Shown here: one piece after another, positions 1-7,371 of the stretch
Layout of the letters: each line of letters begins with the position of its first letter
How positions within the stretch are numbered: the first letter of the stretch is position 1
Made by a program: the position numbers and the translations under genes
Source: an uncultured Collinsella sp.
GTDB taxonomy: Bacteria > Actinomycetota > Coriobacteriia > Coriobacteriales > Coriobacteriaceae
DNA: 64,000 bases
Reading direction: 5' to 3'
NCBI GenBank assembly: GCA_937989875.1
Contig: CALKBO010000064.1
Span: 1-64,000 of the forward strand
Notes under the pieces: generated by a model
Seen by the model: only the letters and a program-made list of their open reading frames with translations
What the model was told of the DNA's origin: nothing
Database searches by the model: none

Positions 1-76
1 ATCCGGTCGCACGGAGAGCATTTACCAGTTGACAAAACTATAGGAACACCCCCCTAAAGCACGCCGGACGTCGTCG

Positions 77-712
77 TTAGAACTCGGCAAACTCGGGAGC
101 GCCGACCTCGATCTCCTCGCGACCAGCCATCAGCTCGCGCAACTTCGAGCAAAACGGCTCCTGCTCCCCCGCCTTAAACACCAAATGAATCGTCACGGCG
201 TCCGCATAGTCAGTGCCCGAAACCTTGGCACCCGAATCCTGCGCCAAGCGAAGCACCTGCTCATACTGAGGATAGGCCACATGGACGTCAACGGGCACAA
301 CGCTCGTCATCTCGACGATCTGCCCGGCATCCTGAGCCGCGGCTACCGCTGCCTGCGTCGCTGTCGTATAGGCACGCACTAGACCGCCTGGCCCCAATAA
401 CGTGCCGCCAAAGTAACGTGTCACCACACAGCAAACATTCTTGAGCCCCGCGCCGCGCAACACCTCAAGCGTCGGCATGCCACTCGTGCGACTCGGCTCA
501 CCGTCATCGCTCTGTCGCTCACGTCCATCAACCAAAATCCAGGCAGGGACATTATGTCGAGCATCATAATGGCGTTTCCGAACCATCTCGATAAAGGAAT
601 TCGCCTCGTCCTCGGACTCAATATGGACCAGCTGGGCAATAAACCGACTCTTACGGTCCACAAACTCGCCCGTAGCCTCAATATTCGAATGCAGAGTAAA
701 ATAGCTGTCCAA
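77..712 (-). CDS. YigZ/IMPACT family protein
   Basis: About 211 residues, the usual length of bacterial YigZ-family proteins. The N-terminal half carries the IMPACT domain, with a DDGEPSRTSGMP segment near residue 70 and the VTRYFGGTLLGPGGL stretch near residue 100, both family signatures. The remaining C-terminal part matches the small ferredoxin-like DUF1949-type domain. The biochemical role is not settled; the family is linked by name to the translation regulator IMPACT. The frame opens with two consecutive TTG codons. A GAGGGG Shine-Dalgarno sits 5 nt before the second, so I start there; a start 3 nt upstream is possible. It stands alone, reading away from rnpB. Confidence 0.9.
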   Translation of the reverse strand: MDSYFTLHSNIEATGEFVDRKSRFIAQLVHIESEDEANSFIEMVRKRHYDARHNVPAWILVDGRERQSDDGEPSRTSGMPTLEVLRGAGLKNVCCVVTRYFGGTLLGPGGLVRAYTTATQAAVAAAQDAGQIVEMTSVVPVDVHVAYPQYEQVLRLAQDSGAKVSGTDYADAVTIHLVFKAGEQEPFCSKLRELMAGREEIEVGAPEFAEF

Positions 713-829
713 CAAAGCCCCTCAACAGAATAAAGCGCGCTAACAAACAGCCTCAATAATACGGCAAAGACTCCGTCGGTTACCCCGGTAAAAAGAGCGA
801 AACCGCCGATGCCCAGGCGAAAACAGCGA

Positions 830-927
830 GACGGCGTCAGCTGAGTCGATTTGGCCCGAAAGAGGAGGGAGCACGCCTTATGGCGGCGACCGACGAATGA
901 GCGCCAAATCGGCCAGCTGACGCCGTC
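830..927. repeat. Long imperfect inverted repeat downstream of rnpB
   Basis: A left arm at 830-855 and a right arm at 903-927 are reverse complements except for a short central mismatch. Outer arm GACGGCGTCAGCTG and inner arm CGATTTGGC both pair, leaving a loop of 47 nt. It lies just beyond the 3' end of rnpB, between it and the yigZ start, and has no clear U-tract. It resembles the other long intergenic palindromes of this window in architecture, not in sequence. Confidence 0.75.
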
Positions 928-944
928 GCAGCGTCGACAAGAAA

Positions 945-1306
945 GCTGAGTGGGCCGATAAGCCGGGTTCTGTCGTGAACGGTCATTTATCTTGTCTGCA
1001 CGTTACCGTGCAGCTCCACGCACGCTACCCGAACGCGGACCGGGCCGGCCCATAGCGTTCCTATTCGCGCTTGCTCCGGATGGGGCTTGCCAAGCCGCCG
1101 TGTTGCCACGACGCTGGTGGTCTCTTACACCACCGTTTCAGCTTTTCCCTTTACGCCTTGCGGCGCAGGTGGGAGTCTTCTTTTCTGCGGCGCTTTCCGT
1201 CGGATCACTCCGCCCGGCCGTTAGCCGGCATCCCGCCCTCTGGAGCCCGGACTTTCCTCACGCGTGCTGCAAGCAGCACATCGCGCGACCGTCTGGCCCA
1301 CTCAGC
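945..1306 (-). ncRNA. rnpB: RNase P RNA (type A)
   Basis: Catalytic RNA of ribonuclease P, which removes the 5' leader of pre-tRNAs. Read on the minus strand, the 362-nt molecule begins GCTGAGTGGGCC and ends GGCCCACTCAGC, giving a perfect 12-bp P1 helix that fixes both ends. Between them are family-specific stretches: the GGAAAGTCCGGGCTCC region near the 5' end (1238-1260), GGCAAGCCCCATCC, and the 3' segment ACAGAACCCGGCTTAT. The promoter just upstream ends exactly where P1 begins. No protein gene fits here; the short reading frames are incidental. Confidence 0.97.
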
Positions 1307-1314
1307 AGTGCAAG

Positions 1315-1344
1315 AGTGTAGCACACCGTTGCCGCAGGCAATGG
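1315..1344 (-). promoter_or_regulatory. rnpB promoter
   Basis: On the minus strand TACACT (1315-1320) preceded by TGTGC forms a near-consensus -10 element. A TTGCCT or CATTGC hexamer lies 15-17 nt further upstream. Initiation 7-9 nt downstream coincides with the 5' end of the P1 helix at 1306, which supports both calls. Confidence 0.6.
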
Positions 1345-1391
1345 CACAACGCAAGCGTTCGACACGATAAACCAAGACCCACGCCATGCAG

Positions 1392-1507
1392 TACAATAGG
1401 AATGCCGATGGGCAACGTCGTCAGTCGAGACACGACCGCGCTCCGCACCCCTCCGTCTACTCGGTGCGTTCCCGCCTCCTCCCCGAGGCGGGATGTCGGC
1501 GTTTTTT
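1392..1507 (+). ncRNA. Candidate small RNA ending in a terminator-like hairpin
   Basis: A TACAAT -10-like hexamer at 1392-1397 is followed about 75 nt later by two GC hairpins: CGCACC/GGTGCG (about 1444-1468), then CCCGCCTC/GAGGCGGG (1471-1492). A run of six T follows at 1502-1507. No coding frame with a ribosome binding site fits. The -35 region is poor and the T-run sits 9 nt after the stem, so a short RNA is only a possibility. The stretch 1307-1576 otherwise holds the rnpB promoter. Confidence 0.3.
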
Positions 1508-1575
1508 CATACACCGAAAACTCAATAGCAAGCAGACGTTCAAAGTCACAGCAGGGGCTTCCGGCATTGCAAATG

Positions 1576-1610
1576 CAAAAAGGGACCCGTCCATTACGGA
1601 CGGATCCCTT
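1576..1610 (-). terminator. rpsA terminator
   Basis: On the minus strand AAGGGATCCGTCCG pairs with CGGACGGGTCCCTT around a short loop (1581-1610). Five U follow (1577-1581). It lies 25 nt after the rpsA stop. Confidence 0.85.
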
Positions 1611-1634
1611 AAAACAAGTGATCGTCAAACCGAT

Positions 1635-2801
1635 TTACTCGGCGTCGGTCTCCTCGTCCTTCTTCTCGGAAGGCAGCGGGGTAACCTCGATCTCGACGCC
1701 CAGAGTCTCAGCAGCGGACTTCATGGACAGGGAGATACGACGACGGTCGAGGTCGATCTCCATGACCTTGACCTGAACCTTGTCGCCCACGTGGGTGACC
1801 TGAGAAGGCTGATCGACGTGCTTGTTGGCCATCTCGGAGATGTGCACCAGGCCCTCGATGCCCTCGCCCAGGTCGACGAAAGCACCGAACGGGACAAGCT
1901 TGGTCACAGTGCCCTCGACGATAGCGCCGACGGGGTACTTCTTGACCAGTGCGCGCCACGGATCCTCGGTGGTCTGCTTGAGACCCAGGGAGATGCGCTC
2001 GCGGTTGAGATCGACGTCGAGAACCTCGACCTCGACCTCCTGGCCAACCTTGACAACCTCGGAAGGATGGTTGACGTGGTTCCAAGAGAGCTCGGAGATG
2101 TGGATGAGGCCGTCGATACCGCCGAGGTCGACGAAGGCGCCGAAGTCGACGATGGAGGAAACGGTGCCCTGGAGACGCATGCCAGACTTGAGCTTGGACA
2201 GGATCTCGGAGCGCTCGGCCTTACGGGACTCCTCGAGCACGACGCGACGGGAGAGGACTACGTTGTTGCGGTTGCGGTCCATCTCGATGACGCGGGCCTC
2301 GATGCGGGTGCCCATGTAGGAGGTGAGGTCCTTGACACGACGGAGGTCGACGAGAGAAGCGGGCAGGAAACCGCGCAGGCCGATGTCGAGGATCAGGCCG
2401 CCCTTGACAACCTCGATAACCTCGCCCTCGACGTTCTCGCCGGAGTTGAACTTCTCCTCGATGCGGTTCCAAGCACGCTCGTACTCCGCACGCTTCTTGG
2501 ACAGGACCAGACGACCGTCCTTGTCCTCCTTCTGGAGAACCAAGGCCTCGATGGGATCACCGAGTGCAACGATGTCTGCAGGGTTAGCGTCCTTGCGGAT
2601 GGACAGCTCGCGGACCGGGATAACGCCCTCGGACTTGAATCCGATGTCAACAAGCACCTCGTCATGCTCGATCTTAACGACAGTGCCGTTAACGAGATCG
2701 CCCTCATCAAAGTCGGTAATCGTACCGTCGATGAGGTTGTTCATCTCCTCCTCGTTGACATCGTCAAGAGAGAAAATAGACGAGTTCTGAATCTCACTCA
2801 A
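1635..2801 (-). CDS. rpsA: 30S ribosomal protein S1
   Basis: 388 residues with four S1/OB-fold repeats at about 30-100, 118-185, 200-272 and 288-358. Each shows the G-x-V...GAFVDLG...GL(I/V)HISE pattern most clearly in repeats 3 and 4. Four-repeat S1 proteins are normal for Actinobacteria and shorter than the six-repeat Gram-negative form. S1 binds mRNA and helps the 30S subunit load transcripts with weak leaders. The acidic tail is typical. The start is TTG at 2801, with AAAGGGG eight nt upstream; there is no ATG near the conserved N-terminus. It is a single gene with its own promoter and terminator. The leader ends in CCCC...AAAGGGG, so the Shine-Dalgarno could fold with an upstream C-run. 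Confidence 0.96.
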   Translation of the reverse strand: MSEIQNSSIFSLDDVNEEEMNNLIDGTITDFDEGDLVNGTVVKIEHDEVLVDIGFKSEGVIPVRELSIRKDANPADIVALGDPIEALVLQKEDKDGRLVLSKKRAEYERAWNRIEEKFNSGENVEGEVIEVVKGGLILDIGLRGFLPASLVDLRRVKDLTSYMGTRIEARVIEMDRNRNNVVLSRRVVLEESRKAERSEILSKLKSGMRLQGTVSSIVDFGAFVDLGGIDGLIHISELSWNHVNHPSEVVKVGQEVEVEVLDVDLNRERISLGLKQTTEDPWRALVKKYPVGAIVEGTVTKLVPFGAFVDLGEGIEGLVHISEMANKHVDQPSQVTHVGDKVQVKVMEIDLDRRRISLSMKSAAETLGVEIEVTPLPSEKKDEETDAE

Positions 2802-3116
2802 AGGTGGACCCCTTTCGAACTACGGGGCCCCGATTGCTAGGACCTACAGAAGGGTGCGACAAGCACACAACGTTTAGGAACACTCGGGAGCCGACAGATA
2901 CTGATGTGACGCTTATGCAATCACGTCCGTATAGATTACGGGGAAATCGCTTCGATTTCAAGCGTGAACTGCGATTTTTTACTCGTATGGAGACTTTTTC
3001 GCAATCTTGTGAACGACTGTCTCCACAAGTTGACGATGAGCAGCTAGGCACACTGCTTTGGGGTAAAGTATCCCAGACATACGATTCTGGAACGATTTTT
3101 CGAGAAAGGTGCCCGC
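2802..3116. other. Intergenic region between divergent rpsA and HAD genes
   Basis: 315 bp without a gene. It holds the rpsA promoter on the minus strand and, on the plus strand, a weaker candidate promoter for the HAD gene (TTGGGG near 3058, 16 nt, TACGAT near 3080). I see no riboswitch or repeat. Confidence 0.5.
2933..2961 (-). promoter_or_regulatory. rpsA promoter
   Basis: Minus strand TTGAAA (2956-2961), a 17-bp spacer and TAATCT (2933-2938). Initiation would be near 2926, giving a leader of about 125 nt. Confidence 0.6.
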
Positions 3117-3875
3117 GTGCTCAAAGCAGTCGTTTTCGATATGGACGAGACGCTTCTTAGCATCAACCTCAACGCGTTCATCCTTCGCTATTTTAAGGAT
3201 GTCTCGTCGATGCTCGCGGATATCGGACGTCGCAGCCGCGGGGGCACGATGGCGCGCCTCGGCACCATCCTGGTCGACCTCAACGCCAATCGCCGCAACA
3301 GCACGGACAATCGCACCAATCTTGAGTTTTACCAGACCGAGGTCGAGCGCCGGTGCGGCATTTGCCTCTCGGACCCACTTATCTACGAGGCGTTTACCTG
3401 CTACGATCACGAAGTTCTACCGTACAAGAACGATGACATGATCAACGCAAAAGCCATGCCGGGTGCGCACGCCGCGCTTCAAGCCGTACAGGACGCAGGG
3501 CTGCGCTGCGCGCTCTTCACCAACCCCAGCTTTCCTCAAGGCGCCATCGAGTGCCGCATGGGCTGGGGCGAGCTGACAGACGCGCCCTTCGAGCTCGTAA
3601 CGCACATGGGCAACGCCACGCGCTGCAAGCCCGATGCCACATATTATCTAGAGCAGCTGCAGGTCATGGGGCTCGAGCCACATGAGGTCCTCATGGTGGG
3701 CAACGACCCCAAGCGCGATTTCCCCAGCCCCGACTGCGGCATTCAAACCGCCTATGTGGGCCAAGGAAAGCCCGGCCGAGCAACCTGGCGTGGAACCATG
3801 GAAGACTTCGCCCGCGACTTTAACGCCGTAGTAGAAGCCTTCTACGAGCACCAAATAGCCGACGAACTAAGCTAG
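3117..3875 (+). CDS. HAD-family hydrolase
   Basis: 252 residues of the haloacid dehalogenase superfamily, which mostly dephosphorylates small phosphorylated metabolites. Motif I is at residues 8-12 (DMDET). A helical cap follows up to about residue 110. Motif II (FTNPS) is near residue 138, a lysine (CKPD) near 170, and the acidic motif IV as GNDPKRDF near 198. The substrate cannot be read from sequence. The start is GTG at 3117, with GAGAAAGG upstream. It is monocistronic, divergent from rpsA and convergent with a broken DeoR gene. Confidence 0.88.
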   Translation: MLKAVVFDMDETLLSINLNAFILRYFKDVSSMLADIGRRSRGGTMARLGTILVDLNANRRNSTDNRTNLEFYQTEVERRCGICLSDPLIYEAFTCYDHEVLPYKNDDMINAKAMPGAHAALQAVQDAGLRCALFTNPSFPQGAIECRMGWGELTDAPFELVTHMGNATRCKPDATYYLEQLQVMGLEPHEVLMVGNDPKRDFPSPDCGIQTAYVGQGKPGRATWRGTMEDFARDFNAVVEAFYEHQIADELS

Positions 3876-3902
3876 TCCCCAAATCAGGAATGGGGCGCAC
3901 AT

Positions 3903-3929
3903 TTGCCCCACGCTTCGTTACGTGGGCAA
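3903..3929. terminator. Hairpin between convergent genes
   Basis: TTGCCCCACG pairs with CGTGGGCAA with one bulged C. It sits inside a larger imperfect pairing (GGGGCGCACATTTGCCC against GGGCAAGATGCGATGCCCC, about 3893-3956). It probably ends transcription from one or both sides, but no strong T-run is present. Confidence 0.4.
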
Positions 3930-3962
3930 CGGCTTGAGGGCAAGATGCGATGCCCCAGTGTC

Positions 3963-4413
3963 CTAGGCCGTGATCATTTTGACGCGTTCGCCGATTTTGG
4001 CGTCGCGCTTGTCGGAAATAACAGTAAAGCCCTCCAGGTCGCACACCTTTACATTTGAAAACACGTGGAACTTGGAGCTATCGGCGAGTACGTAACTCGC
4101 TTGGGAATTCTGCATCACGATACGTTTTTTGATAGCCTCGGGATAACCTGGCGTCATGATGCCGCGGTCCTCGTCCACCGCGTTGACACCTATAAACGCC
4201 CGGTCAAAGTACAGCTCGCGCAGCGCGCTCTCAACCATAGGACCGGTGAGCGAGCAGGTAACGGGGTTGAAGTCGCCGCCAATTACCACCACCTTAGCAG
4301 CAAGCTCGCCCGTAAACCGACATGCATAGCCGTTGGTGGTGTAGATAGTCACCGGCTTGTCGACGAGCAGGCTCAGGAGCGCCGTCGCGGTGGTACCGGA
4401 GTCGACAGCGAGA
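3963..4413 (-). pseudogene. DeoR/GlpR-family regulator, N-terminal part missing
   Basis: Only the effector-binding (DeoRC) domain remains, about 149 residues. Its SGTTATALLSLL phosphosugar-binding loop, VVIGGDFN, DRAFIGVNAV, and YVLADSSKF...FTVISD segments all match the family. The DNA-binding winged helix that should precede it is absent. Upstream of about 4413 the sequence stops reading as a regulator and instead reads as the end of a plus-strand gene. A GTG within the domain could start a 130-residue product but has no ribosome binding site. DeoR proteins usually repress neighbouring sugar genes; none is here. I call it a truncated remnant marking a rearrangement junction. Confidence 0.7.
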
Positions 4414-4561
4414 TGAGACCGTCACGCCCGAAGACCCCGCTTTCGCCGCCGAGGAGCGCGCGGCGCACGTGGCCCATGAGGAGCGGCTCGAGCATATCGA
4501 GGGGCTCCTTCCCAAGAAGGGAAACGACCCTGCGGGACGACACGGCGAAAACCATCGTTGA
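4412..4561 (+). pseudogene. C-terminal fragment of an unidentified gene
   Basis: Plus-strand frame of 49 codons ending at TGA 4559-4561. It is rich in Glu, Ala and His (for example EDPAFAAEERAAHVAHEER) and keeps the C-ending codons of real genes here. There is no start codon or ribosome binding site; the frame runs leftward into the antisense of the DeoR remnant. It looks like the tail of a gene brought in by the event that cut the DeoR gene. I do not recognise the family. Confidence 0.4.
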
Positions 4562-4650
4562 TTCCGGCAAGAGACGCCGTTTCTCTGGTAGCTTCATCTT
4601 CAACCAAGACCGACAATGCCGGCCAGGCACTCAACCCAAAAGGAGACAGC

Positions 4651-5700
4651 ATGCCCAACGAGCTCAGCTATGAGGTCAGCCTCGAGCGCAGCAACCAGAT
4701 CCGCGCCGACCTGCCGCAGCACCCCGAGAAGTACACCATGCTCACCGGCGACCGCCCCACCGGCCGTCTGCACCTGGGCCACTACTTCGGCACGCTCAAG
4801 AGCCGTGTCGAGCTGCAGGACATGGGCGTCCACACCAACGTGCTCATCGCCGACTACCAGGTCATCACCGACCGCGACAGCACCGATAACATCTAGGACA
4901 ACGTCTACAACATGGTCATCGACTACCTGGCCTGCGGCCTGGACCCCGACAAGACGATGATCTACACGCACTCCGCCGTGCCCGCGGCAAACCAGCTCAT
5001 GCTGCCGTTCTTGTCGCTCGTCTCCGAGGCCCTGCTGCAGCGCAACCCCATCGTCAAGGCCGAGATGGAGGCCAGCGGCCATGAGCTCACCGGCCTTTTG
5101 CTCACCTACCCCGTGCACCAGGCGTGCGACATCTTGTTCTGCAAGGGCAACGTCGTGCCGGTCGGGCGCGACCAGCTGCTGCACATCGAGCTCACCCGCA
5201 CCATCGCACGCAAGTTCAACAACCGCTACGGCAAGGTGTTCCCCGAGGTCGACGCGCTGCTGTCCGATACGCCGCTGCTGCCCGGCCTTGACGGGCGCAA
5301 GATGAGCAAGTCCTACGGCAACGCCATCAACATCTCCATGACCGCCGAGGAGACGGCCAAGCGCATCAAGAAGAGCCAGACCGACGGCGAGCGCATGATC
5401 ACGTTCGACCCCGAAGCCCGTCCCGGTGTGTCCGGCCTGCTCTCCACCGCCGCCATCTGCACCGGCCGCTCCGAGGTCGAGATCGCCGAGGAGATCGGCA
5501 TGGGCGGCGCAGGCGCGCTCAAGAAGTACGTCACCGAGAGCGTGAACGAGCACTTCGCCCCCATCCGCGCGCGCCGCGAGGAGCTCGTGCAGGATATGGA
5601 CTACGTCAAGGACGTCCTGCACGAGGGCAACCGCCGCGCTAACGAGGTCGCCGAGGCCACGCTCGCCGAGGTGCGCGAGGCCATGGGCATGGTGTACTAG
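4651..5700 (+). pseudogene. trpS: Tryptophanyl-tRNA synthetase with an in-frame amber codon
   Basis: A full-length class I TrpRS frame of 349 codons, split by one TAG at 4894-4896 (codon 82). The first part carries the HIGH-type motif HLGHYFG near residue 38. The second part carries DYLACG, the GRDQLLHIELTR stretch and the RKMSKS loop near residue 214. Frame and similarity continue without loss across the stop, in the context DNI-stop-DNVYNMV. A single C-to-T change in a CAG codon would explain it. AAAGGAGA precedes the ATG. A restart at ATG 4912 would lack the HIGH motif and could not aminoacylate. Unless the stop is suppressed or is an assembly error, this copy is dead and another TrpRS must exist. 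The next gene follows 1 nt later. Confidence 0.85.
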
Positions 5701-5701
5701 C

Positions 5702-6532
5702 ATGTACCGCCTTGTTGCAAGCGATATGGACGAGACCTTTCTCGACTCCAATCACGCCATCCCCGAGGCGAACATCCGCGCGCTCAAGTGCATGAAGGAG
5801 CTGGGGGTTCTGTTCGTCCCCTCAAGCGGGCGCTGGTACTCGTCCATCATGCACAATTTCGCGGCCGTCGATGCGTCGCTGCTCGAAGGCGGATACGTTC
5901 TGTCGTACAACGGCGGGTTTATCAACCGCGTGGGCGACCCCTGCCCGCTCACCACCTGCGGACTCTCGCGCGACTGTGCCGAGCAGCTCTATCAAAAGGG
6001 CCTTGAGCTGGGGCTTAGCATGCACATCAACGTCGCCGACGGACACGTCTTCGTGCCCGATGCGGACGACGACGAGCGTGCGTACCTCACCTCGATCAGC
6101 GGCGTGACGCATATCTCGAGCGCAGACCACCCCGACCTGTCCTTCCTGGATGGGCGCGCCATCGTGAAGATCCTGTTTGTGAACAGGAACTTTGACGCGC
6201 TGCAGAAGCTCGGGGGCGATCTTGAGCCCCTGGCGCAGCGCCTTGGCGTCGAGATCACGTTCTCCTCGAAGCGCTACCTCGAGTTCATGCCCGCAGGCGT
6301 GAACAAGGGAGTCGGCCTGATGCGCCTGGCCGAGATGCTCGGTATCCCCATGAGCGAGGTCATCGCGGTGGGTGACTCCGCCAACGACCTCTCCATGATC
6401 CAGGCCGCCGGACTCGGCGTGGGCGTGGCGAACGTCACCGACGACGTGCGCCCCCACTGCGACGGCGCGCTCGAGACCACGGGCATGGACGGCGCGTTTG
6501 AGGAGCTTGTCGAGAGGTATTTGGAGGCGTAG
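5702..6532 (+). CDS. Cof-type HAD-IIB phosphatase
   Basis: 276 residues of the Cof/HAD-IIB subfamily, whose members dephosphorylate sugar phosphates, flavin mononucleotide or pyridoxal phosphate. Motif I is DMDETF near residue 8. SSGR (motif II) is near residue 41. A C2 cap lies at about 85-190. GDSANDLSM (motif IV) is near residue 226, followed by GVGVANVTDDVR. The gene begins 1 nt after the trpS stop without a clear Shine-Dalgarno, so it is likely translated by coupling to trpS. An amber codon in trpS might therefore lower its expression. The substrate is unknown. Confidence 0.88.
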   Translation: MYRLVASDMDETFLDSNHAIPEANIRALKCMKELGVLFVPSSGRWYSSIMHNFAAVDASLLEGGYVLSYNGGFINRVGDPCPLTTCGLSRDCAEQLYQKGLELGLSMHINVADGHVFVPDADDDERAYLTSISGVTHISSADHPDLSFLDGRAIVKILFVNRNFDALQKLGGDLEPLAQRLGVEITFSSKRYLEFMPAGVNKGVGLMRLAEMLGIPMSEVIAVGDSANDLSMIQAAGLGVGVANVTDDVRPHCDGALETTGMDGAFEELVERYLEA

Positions 6533-6583
6533 CGCGTCCGCTGCTCGCGGGCGCGCCGATACCCGCGCACTGAAAGGTTTGTG

Positions 6584-6916
6584 ATGGCTGATAGGAACCG
6601 CGAGGGCTTCTTCGGGAGCGTCTACGAGATGGTCGCACAGGTTCCCGCGGGCATGGTCGCCACCTACGGGCAGATCGCCAAGCTCGTCGGCGAGCCCAGG
6701 CGAGCCCGTTACGTGGGATATGCCCTGCACGTCAACCCTCAACCGGGCGTCATCCCCTGCCATCGCATCGTGTTTGCCGACGGCCGCCTCGCTGCGGGCT
6801 TCGCCTTTGGCGGACCTGAGGCGCAACGTGAGCTGCTCGAAGCCGAGGGTGTCGAATTTCTCGACGACGGCCGAGTCTACCTCACCCGGTACCGCTGGCC
6901 TGCGGGCGTGATGTAG
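6584..6916 (+). CDS. MGMT-family alkyltransferase-like protein
   Basis: 110 residues, corresponding to the DNA-binding and active-site domain of O6-alkylguanine-DNA alkyltransferases without the N-terminal domain. TYGQIAKLVG near residue 27 forms the recognition helix. The active-site motif is PCHRI near residue 63, so the alkyl-acceptor cysteine is kept, unlike in the tryptophan-bearing ATL proteins. That suggests it could accept alkyl groups as well as bind damage. GAAAGG lies 6 nt before the ATG at 6584; a GTG one codon earlier is less likely. It follows the Cof-type gene by 51 nt on the same strand. Confidence 0.85.
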   Translation: MADRNREGFFGSVYEMVAQVPAGMVATYGQIAKLVGEPRRARYVGYALHVNPQPGVIPCHRIVFADGRLAAGFAFGGPEAQRELLEAEGVEFLDDGRVYLTRYRWPAGVM

Positions 6917-7114
6917 GGGCGCGAGGAGCGACAGGCAGGCCCGTTCCCCGGCAGTGCCCATACCACCCGCGGGCATGCGCACCGTGAAGCGCTCGAGGAC
7001 GTCTGTCGCCTCGCGGCGCTCGCGCGCGCCGCGGCGAGCGACCCACGCAATCAGCGGGCCGACGATGAACACGGTCATACCGACGCGCAGAATGGATTCG
7101 AGCAGATTACTCAT
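6917..7114 (-). pseudogene. Possible remnant of a small membrane protein gene
   Basis: A minus-strand ATG at 7112-7114 opens a frame starting MSNLLESILRVGMTVFIVGP. This contains one credible membrane segment, followed by an Arg-rich stretch typical of a cytoplasmic flank. The frame then runs into the antisense of the MGMT-like gene without a stop. Either it is a decayed gene overwritten at its 3' end, or chance. The ribosome binding site (GAGGCGG) is weak. I do not recognise it. Confidence 0.22.
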
Positions 7115-7270
7115 AGGGGCCACCGCCTCGGGCTCTGGAGATTAACTGCAGGAAACGCTGCCAGAACGATGGGATGCGCACAACGTAAGGAGCCGCGTAT
7201 CGGCAAGCGGCGGCATCGCAATCGCCCGGCGAACAGATGATGATCGGCGCCGGGCCAGACGAATTAAACA

Positions 7271-7318
7271 AAAGGGTGGTCGACGGCGCCCTCGCAGGCG
7301 CACCGTCGACCACCCTTC
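7271..7318 (-). terminator. Terminator of the mef-like gene
   Basis: AGGGTGGTCGACGG (7273-7286) pairs perfectly with CCGTCGACCACCCT (7303-7316). On the minus strand the stem is followed by TTTTGTTTAATT. It lies about 55 nt beyond the stop codon. Confidence 0.85.
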
Positions 7319-7371
7319 ACGTCGCAGCGACCCTACGAGCCGTCCGAAACGAAACGCACTCCGCCAGAGCG

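Noticed and set aside
1404..1507. 6C RNA motif
   Set aside because: Two hairpins are present, but the runs of six or more C that define the motif are not.
1386..2840. 484-codon frame opposite rpsA
   Set aside because: Mirror of a strongly biased ribosomal protein gene; the product is a Leu/Asp/Val repeat-like sequence and there is no ribosome binding site.
4384..4398. T-box-like GCGGTGGTACCGG before trpS
   Set aside because: It encodes the SGTT phosphosugar loop of the DeoR remnant on the other strand, lies 250 nt from trpS and lacks the stem I and terminator of a T-box.
5822..7123. Long antisense open frame of 433 codons
   Set aside because: It lies opposite the Cof-type phosphatase and MGMT-like genes and arises from GC-rich codon structure; most of its product is Arg/Gly/Val-rich without family features. 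Only its first 40 residues look plausible, listed as a weak remnant.
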